Of a DNA stretch of 64,000 nt, positions 8,313 through 16,633 are shown in pieces. Within the stretch, counting starts at the first letter, position 1, and every line of letters starts with the position of its first letter. Both the position numbers and the translations under genes were made by a program. The stretch covers positions 62,001 to 126,000 of the forward strand of contig NZ_JANRMI010000004.1 of assembly GCF_029531655.1 (NCBI RefSeq), in the 5' to 3' direction. Below the pieces are notes generated by a model, which ran no database searches, was not told where the DNA came from, and saw only the letters and a list, made by a program, of their open reading frames with translations. The DNA comes from Bdellovibrio svalbardensis (lineage in GTDB: Bacteria; Bdellovibrionota; Bdellovibrionia; Bdellovibrionales; Bdellovibrionaceae).

Positions 8313-10154
8313 ATGACATTCTTAAAATCTTCTTTCTCCTATCTGCTGAAGCTTTCCCTGGTCGGTATGGCTTTGCGCTTCTGTGTGGCACTTTACATCG
8401 GCCTTTGGAGTCTTTCTTCCCCTTCAAGCATTTTCGAGACCCTTCAGCCATTCTGGTACGGCTGGCATTTTGACTTAGCCATGGCGGCCTTCTTGTACTT
8501 TCTGCTTTATGGAAGTTTGGTCCTTTTTAACTACAGCAAAGGCAAATTCAAAACCTTCAATGGTTTGTTGTTCTTTTTGTATGTGCTGTTTGTAGTGGCA
8601 GACGCTTTGTACATGAAGGAGTCAGGGCGCCATATCTCGTATGAAGTGTATAATCTGGTCACCATTGAGTCTTCTTTGGGTGGCTTGCTGATGAAGTACT
8701 GGCTTCCGGTGCTTTTGGTATTTATTGGAACAGCACTTGCGCGCAGTTTCGTGAAGGCGGGCTATGCCCCGGTTAAAAATATCTTCCTGCGAGTTCCTGC
8801 ATTCCTATTTGTTACAGCGATCAGCCTTGTGTTCTGCCGCGGCTTCGATGGGATTCCTCAAGATCCTTCATGGGCATATAAAGCAGGTGGTGGATCAACG
8901 GGAGCTTCTTTGGCTTTGAATGGTTCGTATGGGATTGTCTGGGCGATCTTCTCTGGAAAGAAATCCAGCAAAGAAAACATCACAGTTCCTAGCGAAGTTC
9001 CGACTGCGCAAATTTTTGAGAAATGGAAATCACTTCGTGGAATCAACAACCCGAGCGGAAACTTCGATGGGAACATCGTTATCGTCTTCCTGGAAGGCTG
9101 GTCAGGGATTCTGACGGACATGAGTGAGGATGGCAAACCCTTGCTCCCCTTCTTCAATCAACTTCAGCAGACGTCTTTACGTCCTGAACTGATGCTAGCC
9201 GGGGGACATCGCACCTCTGAAGGCCTATTTGCATCTCTATGTGGACTGCCTAATCCTTTGGGCAAAAGTATTATGTTCAGCGAGATTGAGAACAAAGACT
9301 TCACTTGCTTGCCGCAACTTTTAGGCAAAAAAGGTTATAGCTCAGCGTTCTTCCAAGGATCTGATCAAAACACCAGTGGCGTGGGCTTGCTGACTTTGAA
9401 AACAGGATTTCAAAACTCTTATGGGAAGAAAGAAATTCCAGACTGGGAAAACTTAGACAGAAACACTTGGGGCGTCTTCGACCATGATCTTTATAAGTTT
9501 GCTCAAAGCAAAATGGATCAAATGCAAGAGCCTATGTTGATCGGTATCAATACCAATTCGACTCATGACAATGTTCTTCCGAAGGGTGTGAATACCGAGC
9601 TCAAAAAACTTGCAGAGTTTAAACACTTTCATTACGCGGATTCAGAGTTGGCGGATTTCTATCAGTCACTCACCAAGCGCAAATGGAAGAAGGATTGGGT
9701 GTTGGTGTTGATTGCGGATCACACAACTTATGCCAATAGTTTCTTTGAACACTATTATCTGCCTTTCTTGATGAAGTATCATTCCGTCAGTGGAAACTCC
9801 CCTGCCAAGCCTTTCAAAGAAGAATTGGTTTCAGGTGTGTTCCATCAAAATGACGTCGCGACAACTTTGGCAGACCTCACTGGCACAAAGGCTCCCACTT
9901 TCTTGGGCCGCTCTTTGCTGCACCCTGAAAAGTACAGCGAAGGTGCCAGCATCTTCCACTTGGGGGAATCTGCGTGGTTTGAGGGTCCTTGGTCGGTGGT
10001 TTCTAACATCCGCAAGTACGGCGAAAAGAAATGTTATCGCTGGAAAGAGGACAAAACTTTTGCCCATGCCCTGCCGTGTCCTGATACCGCCGAGCAAATG
10101 TACCTTAACAGCTTGAGCTTCGTTAAAGAATCGCAGGAGTATTTGTTTAAATAG
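8313..10154 (+). CDS. LTA-synthase-family sulfatase/phosphoglycerol transferase
   Basis: The protein has about five N-terminal membrane helices and a periplasmic alkaline-phosphatase-fold domain of the LTA synthase / OpgB / EptA superfamily. Likely catalytic elements are VIVFLEGWSG (metal-binding Glu), GGHRTSEGLFASLCG (the Thr nucleophile of the family) and LIADHTTYAN (metal-binding Asp-His). Such enzymes move phosphoglycerol or phosphoethanolamine from a phospholipid to a glycan or lipid. In a Gram-negative cell the substrate may be a periplasmic glucan, capsule or lipid A relative. I place the start at the ATG at 8313, which has AGGAAG about ten bases upstream. A TTG at 8292 gives seven more residues but has no ribosome site. 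Confidence 0.85.
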   Translation: MTFLKSSFSYLLKLSLVGMALRFCVALYIGLWSLSSPSSIFETLQPFWYGWHFDLAMAAFLYFLLYGSLVLFNYSKGKFKTFNGLLFFLYVLFVVADALYMKESGRHISYEVYNLVTIESSLGGLLMKYWLPVLLVFIGTALARSFVKAGYAPVKNIFLRVPAFLFVTAISLVFCRGFDGIPQDPSWAYKAGGGSTGASLALNGSYGIVWAIFSGKKSSKENITVPSEVPTAQIFEKWKSLRGINNPSGNFDGNIVIVFLEGWSGILTDMSEDGKPLLPFFNQLQQTSLRPELMLAGGHRTSEGLFASLCGLPNPLGKSIMFSEIENKDFTCLPQLLGKKGYSSAFFQGSDQNTSGVGLLTLKTGFQNSYGKKEIPDWENLDRNTWGVFDHDLYKFAQSKMDQMQEPMLIGINTNSTHDNVLPKGVNTELKKLAEFKHFHYADSELADFYQSLTKRKWKKDWVLVLIADHTTYANSFFEHYYLPFLMKYHSVSGNSPAKPFKEELVSGVFHQNDVATTLADLTGTKAPTFLGRSLLHPEKYSEGASIFHLGESAWFEGPWSVVSNIRKYGEKKCYRWKEDKTFAHALPCPDTAEQMYLNSLSFVKESQEYLFK

Positions 10155-10295
10155 ATCCAACAGAGAACTGGAACGCTTTTTTTCGATAGCAAAAAACTGA
10201 CTGATGTTTGTTGGCATGTTTCATAGTCATTAAGCGTTTTTTGATACAATTCCATCCTTAAGTGAAAAACAACTAATACAGGTTTTTCAGCGAGG

Positions 10296-11771
10296 ATGGA
10301 TAAAATTAAGTACAATTTTAGCCTCAACCAAAAAAATCAACAAAACTTTTTCATCTTTGGGACTGCCCTAGCTGTCGTCTTTTTCCTTTTATCCTTATGG
10401 CATCGTTGGATCCACATTGATGACGCGTGGCTTGGCGAGCAAGTGTACTGGCTGATTCATGATGGACATGTTCGATCGGAACTTTTTCATGGATTTATGG
10501 GGCATGAAGAGAAGCTCTTTGTTTGGCATAAACTCTATATCTGGCAAGGCGCTTTAATTAGTAAACTTTTTGGTTTCAATATCTATTATTTAAAGTCACT
10601 CAGCCTGGCCTATCTCGGCCTTATTATATTTACATTTAGAAAGATATTTAACTTCTACAAACTGGAAGGCTATCTTTGGCATCTTGGACTTCTGCTCCTT
10701 TTTACCTCCTGCTGGGTTTTTGAGTTGGGTTTTACCTTTCGTCCCGATTTAGCTGTGACGTCATTTGGATTATTGTCTTTTTACTGTCTCAAAATCGCCA
10801 AAGAAGAGGGCGCCCGTTTTGCACTGCTTGCTGGGATTCTTGCAGGTTTAGCAACGGCAAGCCATCTTAACGGAATTCTTATGATCGGCTCCGGAATTGT
10901 TTTACTGATATGGCGTAAAGATTTCCGTGGCACACTGATATTTGCGGCGAGTGCTGGTTTGCTGTCTCTGTTTTACCTTCATGATATACACTCCTTAGCG
11001 GAGTTACACACTTTCTGGTTACAATTTAAAAATGACCCCAGTATCAACCGTGAATTCAGCGGTCCTCTTCACTATCTATGGAAATTAATAGACGAACAAA
11101 GGCGGTACCTGCACAGTCCAATGGAAATCGCTTACACCTTGCTGCTTACGGTATTGGTATTACCGAATGCAAAATTGCTTTTCAAAAAGGATTCCGAACT
11201 GGTCATATATGTTCTGACTCTCTGCCTGCTTTTAGCTCTGATTTCCCATGGGAAAACCTCAAAATATCTTATTTACGCTCAACCTTTTTTCTTTTTAGCG
11301 ATCTTAATTTCTTGGCCAAAAAGAATTCCGCTTTGGAAAGTTCCATTCATTTTGATTTGCTTAGGGACTGCAACCTATCTCAACATCAAGACCTATATTC
11401 TGCCAAATCGCGACGAAATAGCTTCTTTTGAACAACTAGCTTCGATTCTTCCTGAAAACACAAAAATCGTTGCCCCCTTAGATTTTATCTTTAACCAAAT
11501 TGAACGTTTTGAGCAAATTCAAGGAATTCAGGTCTATGAGTTTTTTGTTTTGGAAGGCCGCATGAAGCAAGATGCCCCTTCATTTTTTTCAATGGCAGCG
11601 AAGTTTAACCGCGACTACATTGTGCTAAATGCAGCCGCCATGACGTTTTTCGAAATTAAGGAGAAAAACTATCCACCGTATGAATTTTTAAAAAGAGAAC
11701 ACCATTTGGGCTACTCTATCTTTATCAACACTTTATCCGCATCTAATAGCTCAGATACAAACAAACCGTGA
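10296..11771 (+). CDS. GT-C fold glycosyltransferase (GT39/ArnT-like), polytopic
   Basis: This is a 491-residue protein with around eleven hydrophobic segments. HIDDAWLGEQVYWLIHDG, near residue 45 just after the first helix, gives the acidic DD pair that GT-C enzymes (protein mannosyltransferases, ArnT) use on the periplasmic side. Such enzymes take a sugar from a polyprenyl-phosphate donor. The acceptor is unknown. It stands alone, 141 bases after the LTA-synthase-like gene, and its stop codon is two bases from the convergent dehydratase stop. Overall similarity is spread over the membrane part, so I assign it by architecture and the DD motif only. Confidence 0.7.
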   Translation: MDKIKYNFSLNQKNQQNFFIFGTALAVVFFLLSLWHRWIHIDDAWLGEQVYWLIHDGHVRSELFHGFMGHEEKLFVWHKLYIWQGALISKLFGFNIYYLKSLSLAYLGLIIFTFRKIFNFYKLEGYLWHLGLLLLFTSCWVFELGFTFRPDLAVTSFGLLSFYCLKIAKEEGARFALLAGILAGLATASHLNGILMIGSGIVLLIWRKDFRGTLIFAASAGLLSLFYLHDIHSLAELHTFWLQFKNDPSINREFSGPLHYLWKLIDEQRRYLHSPMEIAYTLLLTVLVLPNAKLLFKKDSELVIYVLTLCLLLALISHGKTSKYLIYAQPFFFLAILISWPKRIPLWKVPFILICLGTATYLNIKTYILPNRDEIASFEQLASILPENTKIVAPLDFIFNQIERFEQIQGIQVYEFFVLEGRMKQDAPSFFSMAAKFNRDYIVLNAAAMTFFEIKEKNYPPYEFLKREHHLGYSIFINTLSASNSSDTNKP

Positions 11772-11773
11772 GC

Positions 11774-12784
11774 TTACATAGAGTAATATTCTTGGTACCA
11801 ATGTGCCGCCGCCACTGCTGCTTGCTCTGAGGAGTAATGCATTCTCCAACCTATATTGCCTTCAATTTTACTATTATCCAGCCCCCCGTGAACGGATCTC
11901 CCTGGGGATTCTGCAATATTGACCATAGGCTTTCCCTGGAATGCATTTACGAATGCCTGCTTAATAACCTTTACAGTCGCCATGCTTTCAACTCCGGATC
12001 CAACATTCCATGGTCCTACAGCTTTGGGGCCTTTCTCGATTAAAGACTGCCCCAACAACATCAAACCGCTTACTGCATCATCAATATGCATCCAAGATCT
12101 CAATGAATCAGGGTTTCGCAATGGAAGGTCTACCCCAGCTTGGCAAGACTGCGCCAGTTGATAGATCAAGCTATCTGGAGCGAAGTCCCCGCCACCAATC
12201 ACAGCGCCCATGCGAGCTGTCGCTATTGCGATCTTGTGCTTGTTGTATTTTTCTGGAGCAAAGACGCCTTGAAGATAAGATTCAACAATGAGTTCGGTGC
12301 AGGCCTTTGAAGTTGCCGCAGGTTCGTTGCCACCGAGCGGATCTGTTTCTTTGAACGAACTTGCCCCGACTTCTTTTCGATAAACTTTGTCAGAAGATAG
12401 AATTACAACAGCGCGCACAGAGGCCGTTTCCTTCAGCGCTTCAAGGAGGTGGATCGTTCCCATAACTTGCGTGGAGTACACATCAGGAATGCGGCTCCAG
12501 GAGTCTTTAAGACCTCCACCGCCGGCTAAGTGAAAAACGACTTCTGCTTGTGCGAACTCCAAAGCGGACTTTAAGGATTGTGCGTCGCGAATATCTGAAA
12601 ACGTCGAGGTCATGCTTTGACTGACGTTACCTACATCAAAAAAATTGGGACTTGTTGTTGGCGGCAAGGCATAACCAAAAACCTGGGCTCCTGCTTTTTG
12701 CAGAGTCAGCGCGAGCCAACTGCCGCGAAAGCTCGTATGACCCGTGATGAACACTCTTTTGCCGCTCCAGAATTCTTGATTCAT
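11774..12784 (-). CDS. NAD-dependent sugar dehydratase/epimerase (CDP-glucose 4,6-dehydratase-like)
   Basis: This is a short-chain dehydrogenase of the extended sugar class, 336 residues from the chosen start. It begins FWSGKRVFITGHTSFRGSWL, the GxxGxxG-type NAD-binding turn as seen in CDP-glucose 4,6-dehydratase (RfbG). VIFHLAG-like VVFHLAGGGG follows, then VILSSDKVYRKE and SWMHIDDAVSGLMLL. The usual catalytic YxxxK is hard to place: the region after SSDKVY reads EPAATSKACTELIVESY, with a Lys but no Tyr four before it. The ATG at 12784 overlaps the stop of the upstream ribbon-helix-helix gene as ATGA, which fixes the start and implies coupled translation. It probably makes or edits a nucleotide sugar for the surface glycans. 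Confidence 0.75.
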   Translation of the reverse strand: MNQEFWSGKRVFITGHTSFRGSWLALTLQKAGAQVFGYALPPTTSPNFFDVGNVSQSMTSTFSDIRDAQSLKSALEFAQAEVVFHLAGGGGLKDSWSRIPDVYSTQVMGTIHLLEALKETASVRAVVILSSDKVYRKEVGASSFKETDPLGGNEPAATSKACTELIVESYLQGVFAPEKYNKHKIAIATARMGAVIGGGDFAPDSLIYQLAQSCQAGVDLPLRNPDSLRSWMHIDDAVSGLMLLGQSLIEKGPKAVGPWNVGSGVESMATVKVIKQAFVNAFQGKPMVNIAESPGRSVHGGLDNSKIEGNIGWRMHYSSEQAAVAAAHWYQEYYSM

Positions 12785-12996
12785 TTTTTCTTCCAAGCCA
12801 TATCTGGCTTCATTTTTCGCTTCACGCAATCTTTAAGGTACAAGTTAATTAATGTTTGATAGGGAATCTCAGTCTCGTCCGCTAGCATTTGAAAATAGCT
12901 CATAACATCATCATCAAGACGAATAGTCATGCGGGTCTTAAGCTTCTTGGCATAAGGATTCTTTTTGGCGGCAGAAAAATCATACTCTTTTCTCAT
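12781..12996 (-). CDS. BrnA/CopG-like ribbon-helix-helix protein (orphan antitoxin-like)
   Basis: This is a 71-residue basic protein. MRKEYDFSAAKKNPYAKKL is followed by TRMTIRLDDDVMSYFQMLA, then IPYQTLINLYLKDCV, the strand-helix-helix plan and lead-in sequence of BrnA-type antitoxins, which bind operator DNA as dimers. I place the start at 12996 because GAGG lies five bases upstream of that ATG. A longer frame to 13071 lacks one. No BrnT-like toxin gene lies upstream, where type II pairs would have it. Instead the gene is coupled by a four-base overlap to a sugar dehydratase. It may be a stranded antitoxin, or a repressor that regulates its own operon. Confidence 0.75.
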   Translation of the reverse strand: MRKEYDFSAAKKNPYAKKLKTRMTIRLDDDVMSYFQMLADETEIPYQTLINLYLKDCVKRKMKPDMAWKKK

Positions 12997-13133
12997 AGCT
13001 ACCTCACGTAGTACTGATTCCGAGACTATCATGTCCTCCCGTCTTTGTACATACAACATATGCACAAACACAAATAAGGCTTAACTATTCAAAAACTGGG
13101 GGCATTTTATTTACGCATTCAACTTACTTAACG

Positions 13134-13176
13134 AAAAAACCCTTACGAAGTGCGGATTTCCGACGCCGTAAGGGTT
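13134..13176 (-). terminator. Rho-independent terminator after the GNAT-like gene
   Basis: The arms AACCCTTACG (13138-13147) and CGTAAGGGTT (13167-13176) form a perfect ten-base stem with an inner CGGA/TCCG pair. Read on the minus strand it is followed by six T. It lies 28 bases past the stop of the gene at 13204. Confidence 0.85.
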
Positions 13177-13203
13177 AAAATGTTCATGATTTCGAAATTA
13201 TCT

Positions 13204-13518
13204 TTAGTGCTTGTTTAGAAGACTTTCTTCAACACCCTGACCGCGATGCGCAGGGTTCACCCAATGAGCAAGAACTTTTCCCTCATAGAGCCAATAGAAG
13301 CCCACTGGATCCGTACCATGAATCGCTACACGAAGCTGACCACTGCCTTCAGTGGCTTTCATTTTCAATAGCGTTTGCGAGATTGAAGCTTTGTTCAAAG
13401 TTCCTGCACTTGCCGTTGGAATGCAAAATTCCTCGTACATGCGTGCAAGCAATGAAAGCTCGACAAGGTTGTAAAGACTTTCGCGAATAAAATATTTGTC
13501 TGTATCGATTGATGGCAT
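13204..13518 (-). CDS. Small GNAT-like acetyltransferase domain protein
   Basis: This is a 104-residue protein whose middle and end match the core of a GNAT acetyltransferase: FYWLYEGKVLAHWVNPAHRGQGVEESLL contains the strand and the R-G-x-G-x acetyl-CoA pyrophosphate loop (here HRGQGVEE, so one glycine of the usual R/Q-x-x-G-x-G/A is replaced). It then stops, lacking the last helix and strands of a full domain of about 150 residues, so it may be truncated or a minimal relative. Directly before the ATG the message can fold CTCCT with AGGAG (13520-13535), burying the only Shine-Dalgarno sequence. A strong terminator follows. Substrate and role are unknown. Confidence 0.55.
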   Translation of the reverse strand: MPSIDTDKYFIRESLYNLVELSLLARMYEEFCIPTASAGTLNKASISQTLLKMKATEGSGQLRVAIHGTDPVGFYWLYEGKVLAHWVNPAHRGQGVEESLLNKH

Positions 13519-13589
13519 CTCCTGAGTTTAGGAGTGCCATCCCAGTGGGTCAAGCTATCCAGATTTGCTAGACATAGGCCTATCTAAGC

Positions 13590-14306
13590 TTAGAGCGCAT
13601 TGCTCGAAATGCTGCGGGCCTTATTTTGAGCTGGCACCCCTACCATCTCTGCCAGAATATCGGCAAAGATCGATGCGTGCTCGGTGTGAGTCAAGTACTC
13701 TGCCGGGACATCAGCGTAGTAGAAGCGATTCTTTGCACGCACGACATAGGGAATGACTTCGCGGGACTGATCACTGCGAATTTCCGCTAAAATCTCAAAT
13801 TTCAAAGAATTCACTGCCAACAGCTCGACTTGTTTCCGGGCCATCGACCGCTTTTTGTAGCTTTGTCCTTTGTAGATGATCTCACTCCCTAAAGAAGGAT
13901 GCGGCAAAGCAAAGCCTATATAGCGCAGACCGAAGACTCGTTCAAACTGGTCTCCTAATTGCCAAATATTATATCCCAACCAGGCAACGTTCTTGGAGGT
14001 CTTCACATAGTCATCAGTAAACGCACGCGGAACCAGGCTTTCTTCCTTCGAACCGATATAAATCGTTGCCTGACACTTCTCAATATCACCGCGTTCGTAC
14101 TGGTCGATAGATTTCACATATTGAGTGTAGTCTGGAAAACCCTGCAAGTATTTAAGAACGCCCCGGGCTTCTTTTTTGGAGTCATGAAAAATCTGAATGC
14201 ACTTTTCACTTTGCTGCGCAGCGAGCTCTCGAGAAATAACATGAACTGCCCCCCAACTTAAAGAGGTCACACTGCCTGCTATGAAAATTAAGTTTATAAG
14301 TTTCAT
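13590..14306 (-). CDS. Secreted DUF2334/YdaL-like domain protein of the NfrB-like cluster
   Basis: This is a 238-residue protein with a signal peptide-like N-terminus (MKLINLIFIAGSVTSLSWG). It resembles the non-catalytic N-terminal half of DUF2334 polysaccharide-deacetylase-family proteins: CQATIYIGSKEES, VAWLGYNIWQL, IYKGQSYKKR and PYVVRAKNRFYYADVP. No deacetylase half with its metal-binding Asp/His motif follows, so it is either a truncated form or a stand-alone glycan-binding partner. Its ATG overlaps the stop of the upstream NfrB-like synthase gene as ATGA, so the two are translated together. I infer a periplasmic role in handling the glycan made by that synthase. Confidence 0.6.
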   Translation of the reverse strand: MKLINLIFIAGSVTSLSWGAVHVISRELAAQQSEKCIQIFHDSKKEARGVLKYLQGFPDYTQYVKSIDQYERGDIEKCQATIYIGSKEESLVPRAFTDDYVKTSKNVAWLGYNIWQLGDQFERVFGLRYIGFALPHPSLGSEIIYKGQSYKKRSMARKQVELLAVNSLKFEILAEIRSDQSREVIPYVVRAKNRFYYADVPAEYLTHTEHASIFADILAEMVGVPAQNKARSISSNAL

Positions 14307-15727
14307 TGGGATTGCGCCTCCACCGCAGGGATTGCTGTTGCTGGAACTACTTCCAACGCACCAAAATGAGCTGGGATTTGATGATCAGTCTTTACCCAGA
14401 CAGGTCTTGTTCCCGTTCGAATACTCTCTTTGAAAGTCATGTGAGCGCGATAAGAAGCCATCACATTCACCGCGTTTGCGACAAACCAGCGTGGCAACAC
14501 CATGACTGATTGTGCAAGACCGTTCACTCGATAAACCGCACGCATTCTTTGCAGAAGACGGATGAGCATTCCCGCTGTGTTTAGTAAGACTAGAGCTTGC
14601 AAGATAGGATTCTTGAAGGCCGCTGACACGCTGTGAGACGACAAATAGATCCCCAAGAAGCCCACAAAAACTATCGTCGCAAGCAGCACCAAAATACTGC
14701 AAGCAGGACCCTTGCGATCGCGCAGCAAGAAGTAGCGATCCACCCAAGATCCACTCCATTGAATGTTTTGAGATCCTTGATAGGCGATACCTAAAGTCCA
14801 ACGGGATTTCTGACGAACACTGGCCATGAATTTCGATGGGAAATATTCTCGAGTCGCGACAAATTCTTTGGTGCCATCTGCGCTTTCAATTTGAGTACAT
14901 ACAAACTGACTCTTAAAACCCATGGGCTTCGCCATGATTCCTAAGTGATAGTCTTCAGTTAAAGTGTCTTCCTTCAGGAAGCGCCCCTCTTGCTGAAGCA
15001 TCATGCCAACGACCAAATCGCGCGACATGCAAGTTCCAACTCCCGCGGATGGGATCGCAGCCCCCAGATCCTGGCGAACTAAAAGATCTTTGGTGTGAGA
15101 CTCACTGAACTCATCAATATAGACACCACCAACTAAAGACAACTTCGGCACATCAAATGAAAATACAGGAATTTGAATAAAGTGCGCCTCTTGACTGTAA
15201 AAGTTCATCAAGGTCAGCGAATGCGGGTGCAAGACGTCTTCAGAATCCTGCATCAAGAAAAGATCGTAACGTTTCTTGCTAGCTTCCTCAGAGGCCAGCA
15301 CCTGCCTGGCAATTTCATTCAGCATTTGCCCTTTAGAGGTCGGGCCCGGCAAAGAGTTTACGACGACGACCACTTTATTGGGATAGAGCTTTTCAAGTCT
15401 ACTTACTTCCTCCCAGGTGGCCGTGTCGTTTGGATAAACTCCTAAAAAAAATGTATAGCGTTCATAGTCTAGACCTCGGATATTTCCGCGGATCATAGGC
15501 CCCAGAATTTCCGCCTCTTTCCAGTTGGCGATCATAATGGCAATTTGCTTTTGGGAATTGCGCTTCATCCTGCCCAACACTGACAGATTGATGACTCGAG
15601 GTTTTAAGTTTCGCACAAAGGCCACGGCATCAATGAACAGATCATCCAGTGTAAAAATCGAAGTTGCGACCACCACCAGATAAGTAAATCCAACGAATAG
15701 CTCTTCAAATCCCAAACTCATTTCCAT
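14303..15727 (-). CDS. NfrB-like inner-membrane processive glycosyltransferase (GT2)
   Basis: This is a 474-residue family 2 glycosyltransferase resembling E. coli NfrB, the inner-membrane component needed for phage N4 adsorption. It has an N-terminal helix, a GT-A domain with IMIANWKEAEILGPMI, LMQDSEDVLHPHSLTLMN (acidic metal-binding site), EDTLTEDYHLGIMA (catalytic TED) and RQKSRWTLGI (QxxRW of processive synthases), then three or four C-terminal helices. E. coli NfrB is much longer because of a C-terminal MshEN-type c-di-GMP-binding domain, which is absent here. Its ATG shares one base with the stop of the upstream barrel gene (TAATG), and its stop overlaps the next start. Together the three genes look like a glycan synthesis and export operon. 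Confidence 0.8.
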   Translation of the reverse strand: MEMSLGFEELFVGFTYLVVVATSIFTLDDLFIDAVAFVRNLKPRVINLSVLGRMKRNSQKQIAIMIANWKEAEILGPMIRGNIRGLDYERYTFFLGVYPNDTATWEEVSRLEKLYPNKVVVVVNSLPGPTSKGQMLNEIARQVLASEEASKKRYDLFLMQDSEDVLHPHSLTLMNFYSQEAHFIQIPVFSFDVPKLSLVGGVYIDEFSESHTKDLLVRQDLGAAIPSAGVGTCMSRDLVVGMMLQQEGRFLKEDTLTEDYHLGIMAKPMGFKSQFVCTQIESADGTKEFVATREYFPSKFMASVRQKSRWTLGIAYQGSQNIQWSGSWVDRYFLLRDRKGPACSILVLLATIVFVGFLGIYLSSHSVSAAFKNPILQALVLLNTAGMLIRLLQRMRAVYRVNGLAQSVMVLPRWFVANAVNVMASYRAHMTFKESIRTGTRPVWVKTDHQIPAHFGALEVVPATAIPAVEAQSQ

Positions 15728-16515
15728 TAGAAAACTCCCCCGACAACAAGAAGACCTTCAACATCACCTTGTGTGACTTTGCGATTCACAGGGTGATAGA
15801 CAAGAGCGGCCACATTCCAACTTCCGCGAAGCCACTGACTGCGAAGACCGAAGCGGGCCTCCGTCATAGACGGACCCAAATCAGGACTTCGACTTTCGCG
15901 TGAGTAAAATTCGGCGTAAGGATCAAGATTCACGCTGGCTGTGGGCTTAAAGCGATAACCTTGCTTTATCCAGCCCGTCGAAACCGGCGTAGCATCTAAC
16001 CTTGGAACATAGGCTACTTCACCATAGGCTTCGGTGAATACTTGTTGCGTTGGCCAGTGCCAGAAATCACCGGCACTCAAAATGACTCGGGGATCCCACT
16101 GAGTCGTGTTACTTTCACGCTTATCATTGATGACAGTTCTGACGCCGGCCTGCAGTTGTAAGAAAATGCGTTTAAACAAATTGCCTTGAATGCCAACATA
16201 GGGAGTCACGGCATTATCAAAGTACTTCTGTTTTGCTCCAGAAGATTGATATTGAAGATTCGCACCTGCGTAGGCATCAAGTCCCAAAGTCTCGCTTAAG
16301 TGCAAGGGCTGGTAGTAGCGAACTCTCGTGTCGGTGACAAGATTGTACTGTTCGTAGTAGCTGCTTTCAGAATAGAGTTCTTCGTAACTTTTCTTCGAAG
16401 AACTTAAAAAATCTGAACTTGTCGTACCCACTTCACTTGCCGCAAAACAAGAGGAAGCTGCAGACAATATCAGCGCAAGAAATGCGACCTGCTTGAATAA
16501 GTGGTTTTTCTGCAT
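15727..16515 (-). CDS. Outer-membrane beta-barrel protein, NfrA C-terminal-like
   Basis: This is a 262-residue secreted protein. The signal peptide MQKNHLFKQVAFLALILSAA ends near CFAA. The mature part alternates polar and aromatic residues in probable beta strands and ends LVVGGVF, the terminal aromatic typical of outer-membrane barrels. Segments such as VRYYQPLHLSETLGLDAYAG and WNVAALVYHPVN recall the barrel at the C-terminus of E. coli NfrA, but the large TPR region of NfrA is missing. I place the start at 16515, with GGAGGGG three bases upstream. A frame extending to 16605 would read through hairpin sequence and lacks a signal peptide start. Role (inference): export channel or anchor for the glycan made by the NfrB-like synthase. 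Confidence 0.65.
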   Translation of the reverse strand: MQKNHLFKQVAFLALILSAASSCFAASEVGTTSSDFLSSSKKSYEELYSESSYYEQYNLVTDTRVRYYQPLHLSETLGLDAYAGANLQYQSSGAKQKYFDNAVTPYVGIQGNLFKRIFLQLQAGVRTVINDKRESNTTQWDPRVILSAGDFWHWPTQQVFTEAYGEVAYVPRLDATPVSTGWIKQGYRFKPTASVNLDPYAEFYSRESRSPDLGPSMTEARFGLRSQWLRGSWNVAALVYHPVNRKVTQGDVEGLLVVGGVF

Positions 16516-16585
16516 TAGCCCCTCCCCTTTGTTCGGAGAGGAGACGTTAAAGGAGGGGCTGGATGATGAGGAGTTAAACTCCTGT
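16516..16585 (-). promoter_or_regulatory. Tandem 5'-UTR hairpins that bury the ribosome site
   Basis: On the minus strand the leader of the barrel gene first forms AGGAGT-TTA-ACTCCT (16570-16584). It then forms AGCCCCTCC (16561-16553) paired with GGAGGGGCT (16525-16517), a nine-base perfect stem. The downstream arm is the Shine-Dalgarno sequence, three bases from the ATG. The arrangement suggests translational control by a protein, an sRNA or temperature. I see no GEMM or other known riboswitch core. Confidence 0.6.
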
Positions 16586-16633
16586 AAACATATTAAAGTT
16601 GCCAAAGAGTAATCTGCTTAATATCTTAAATTG

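Noticed and set aside
12781-13518. Toxin-antitoxin pair made of the ribbon-helix-helix gene and the GNAT-like gene
   Set aside because: GNAT toxins pair with RHH antitoxins, but here a strong terminator (13134-13176) separates the two. The GNAT fragment lacks its C-terminal part and the RHH protein looks BrnA-like.
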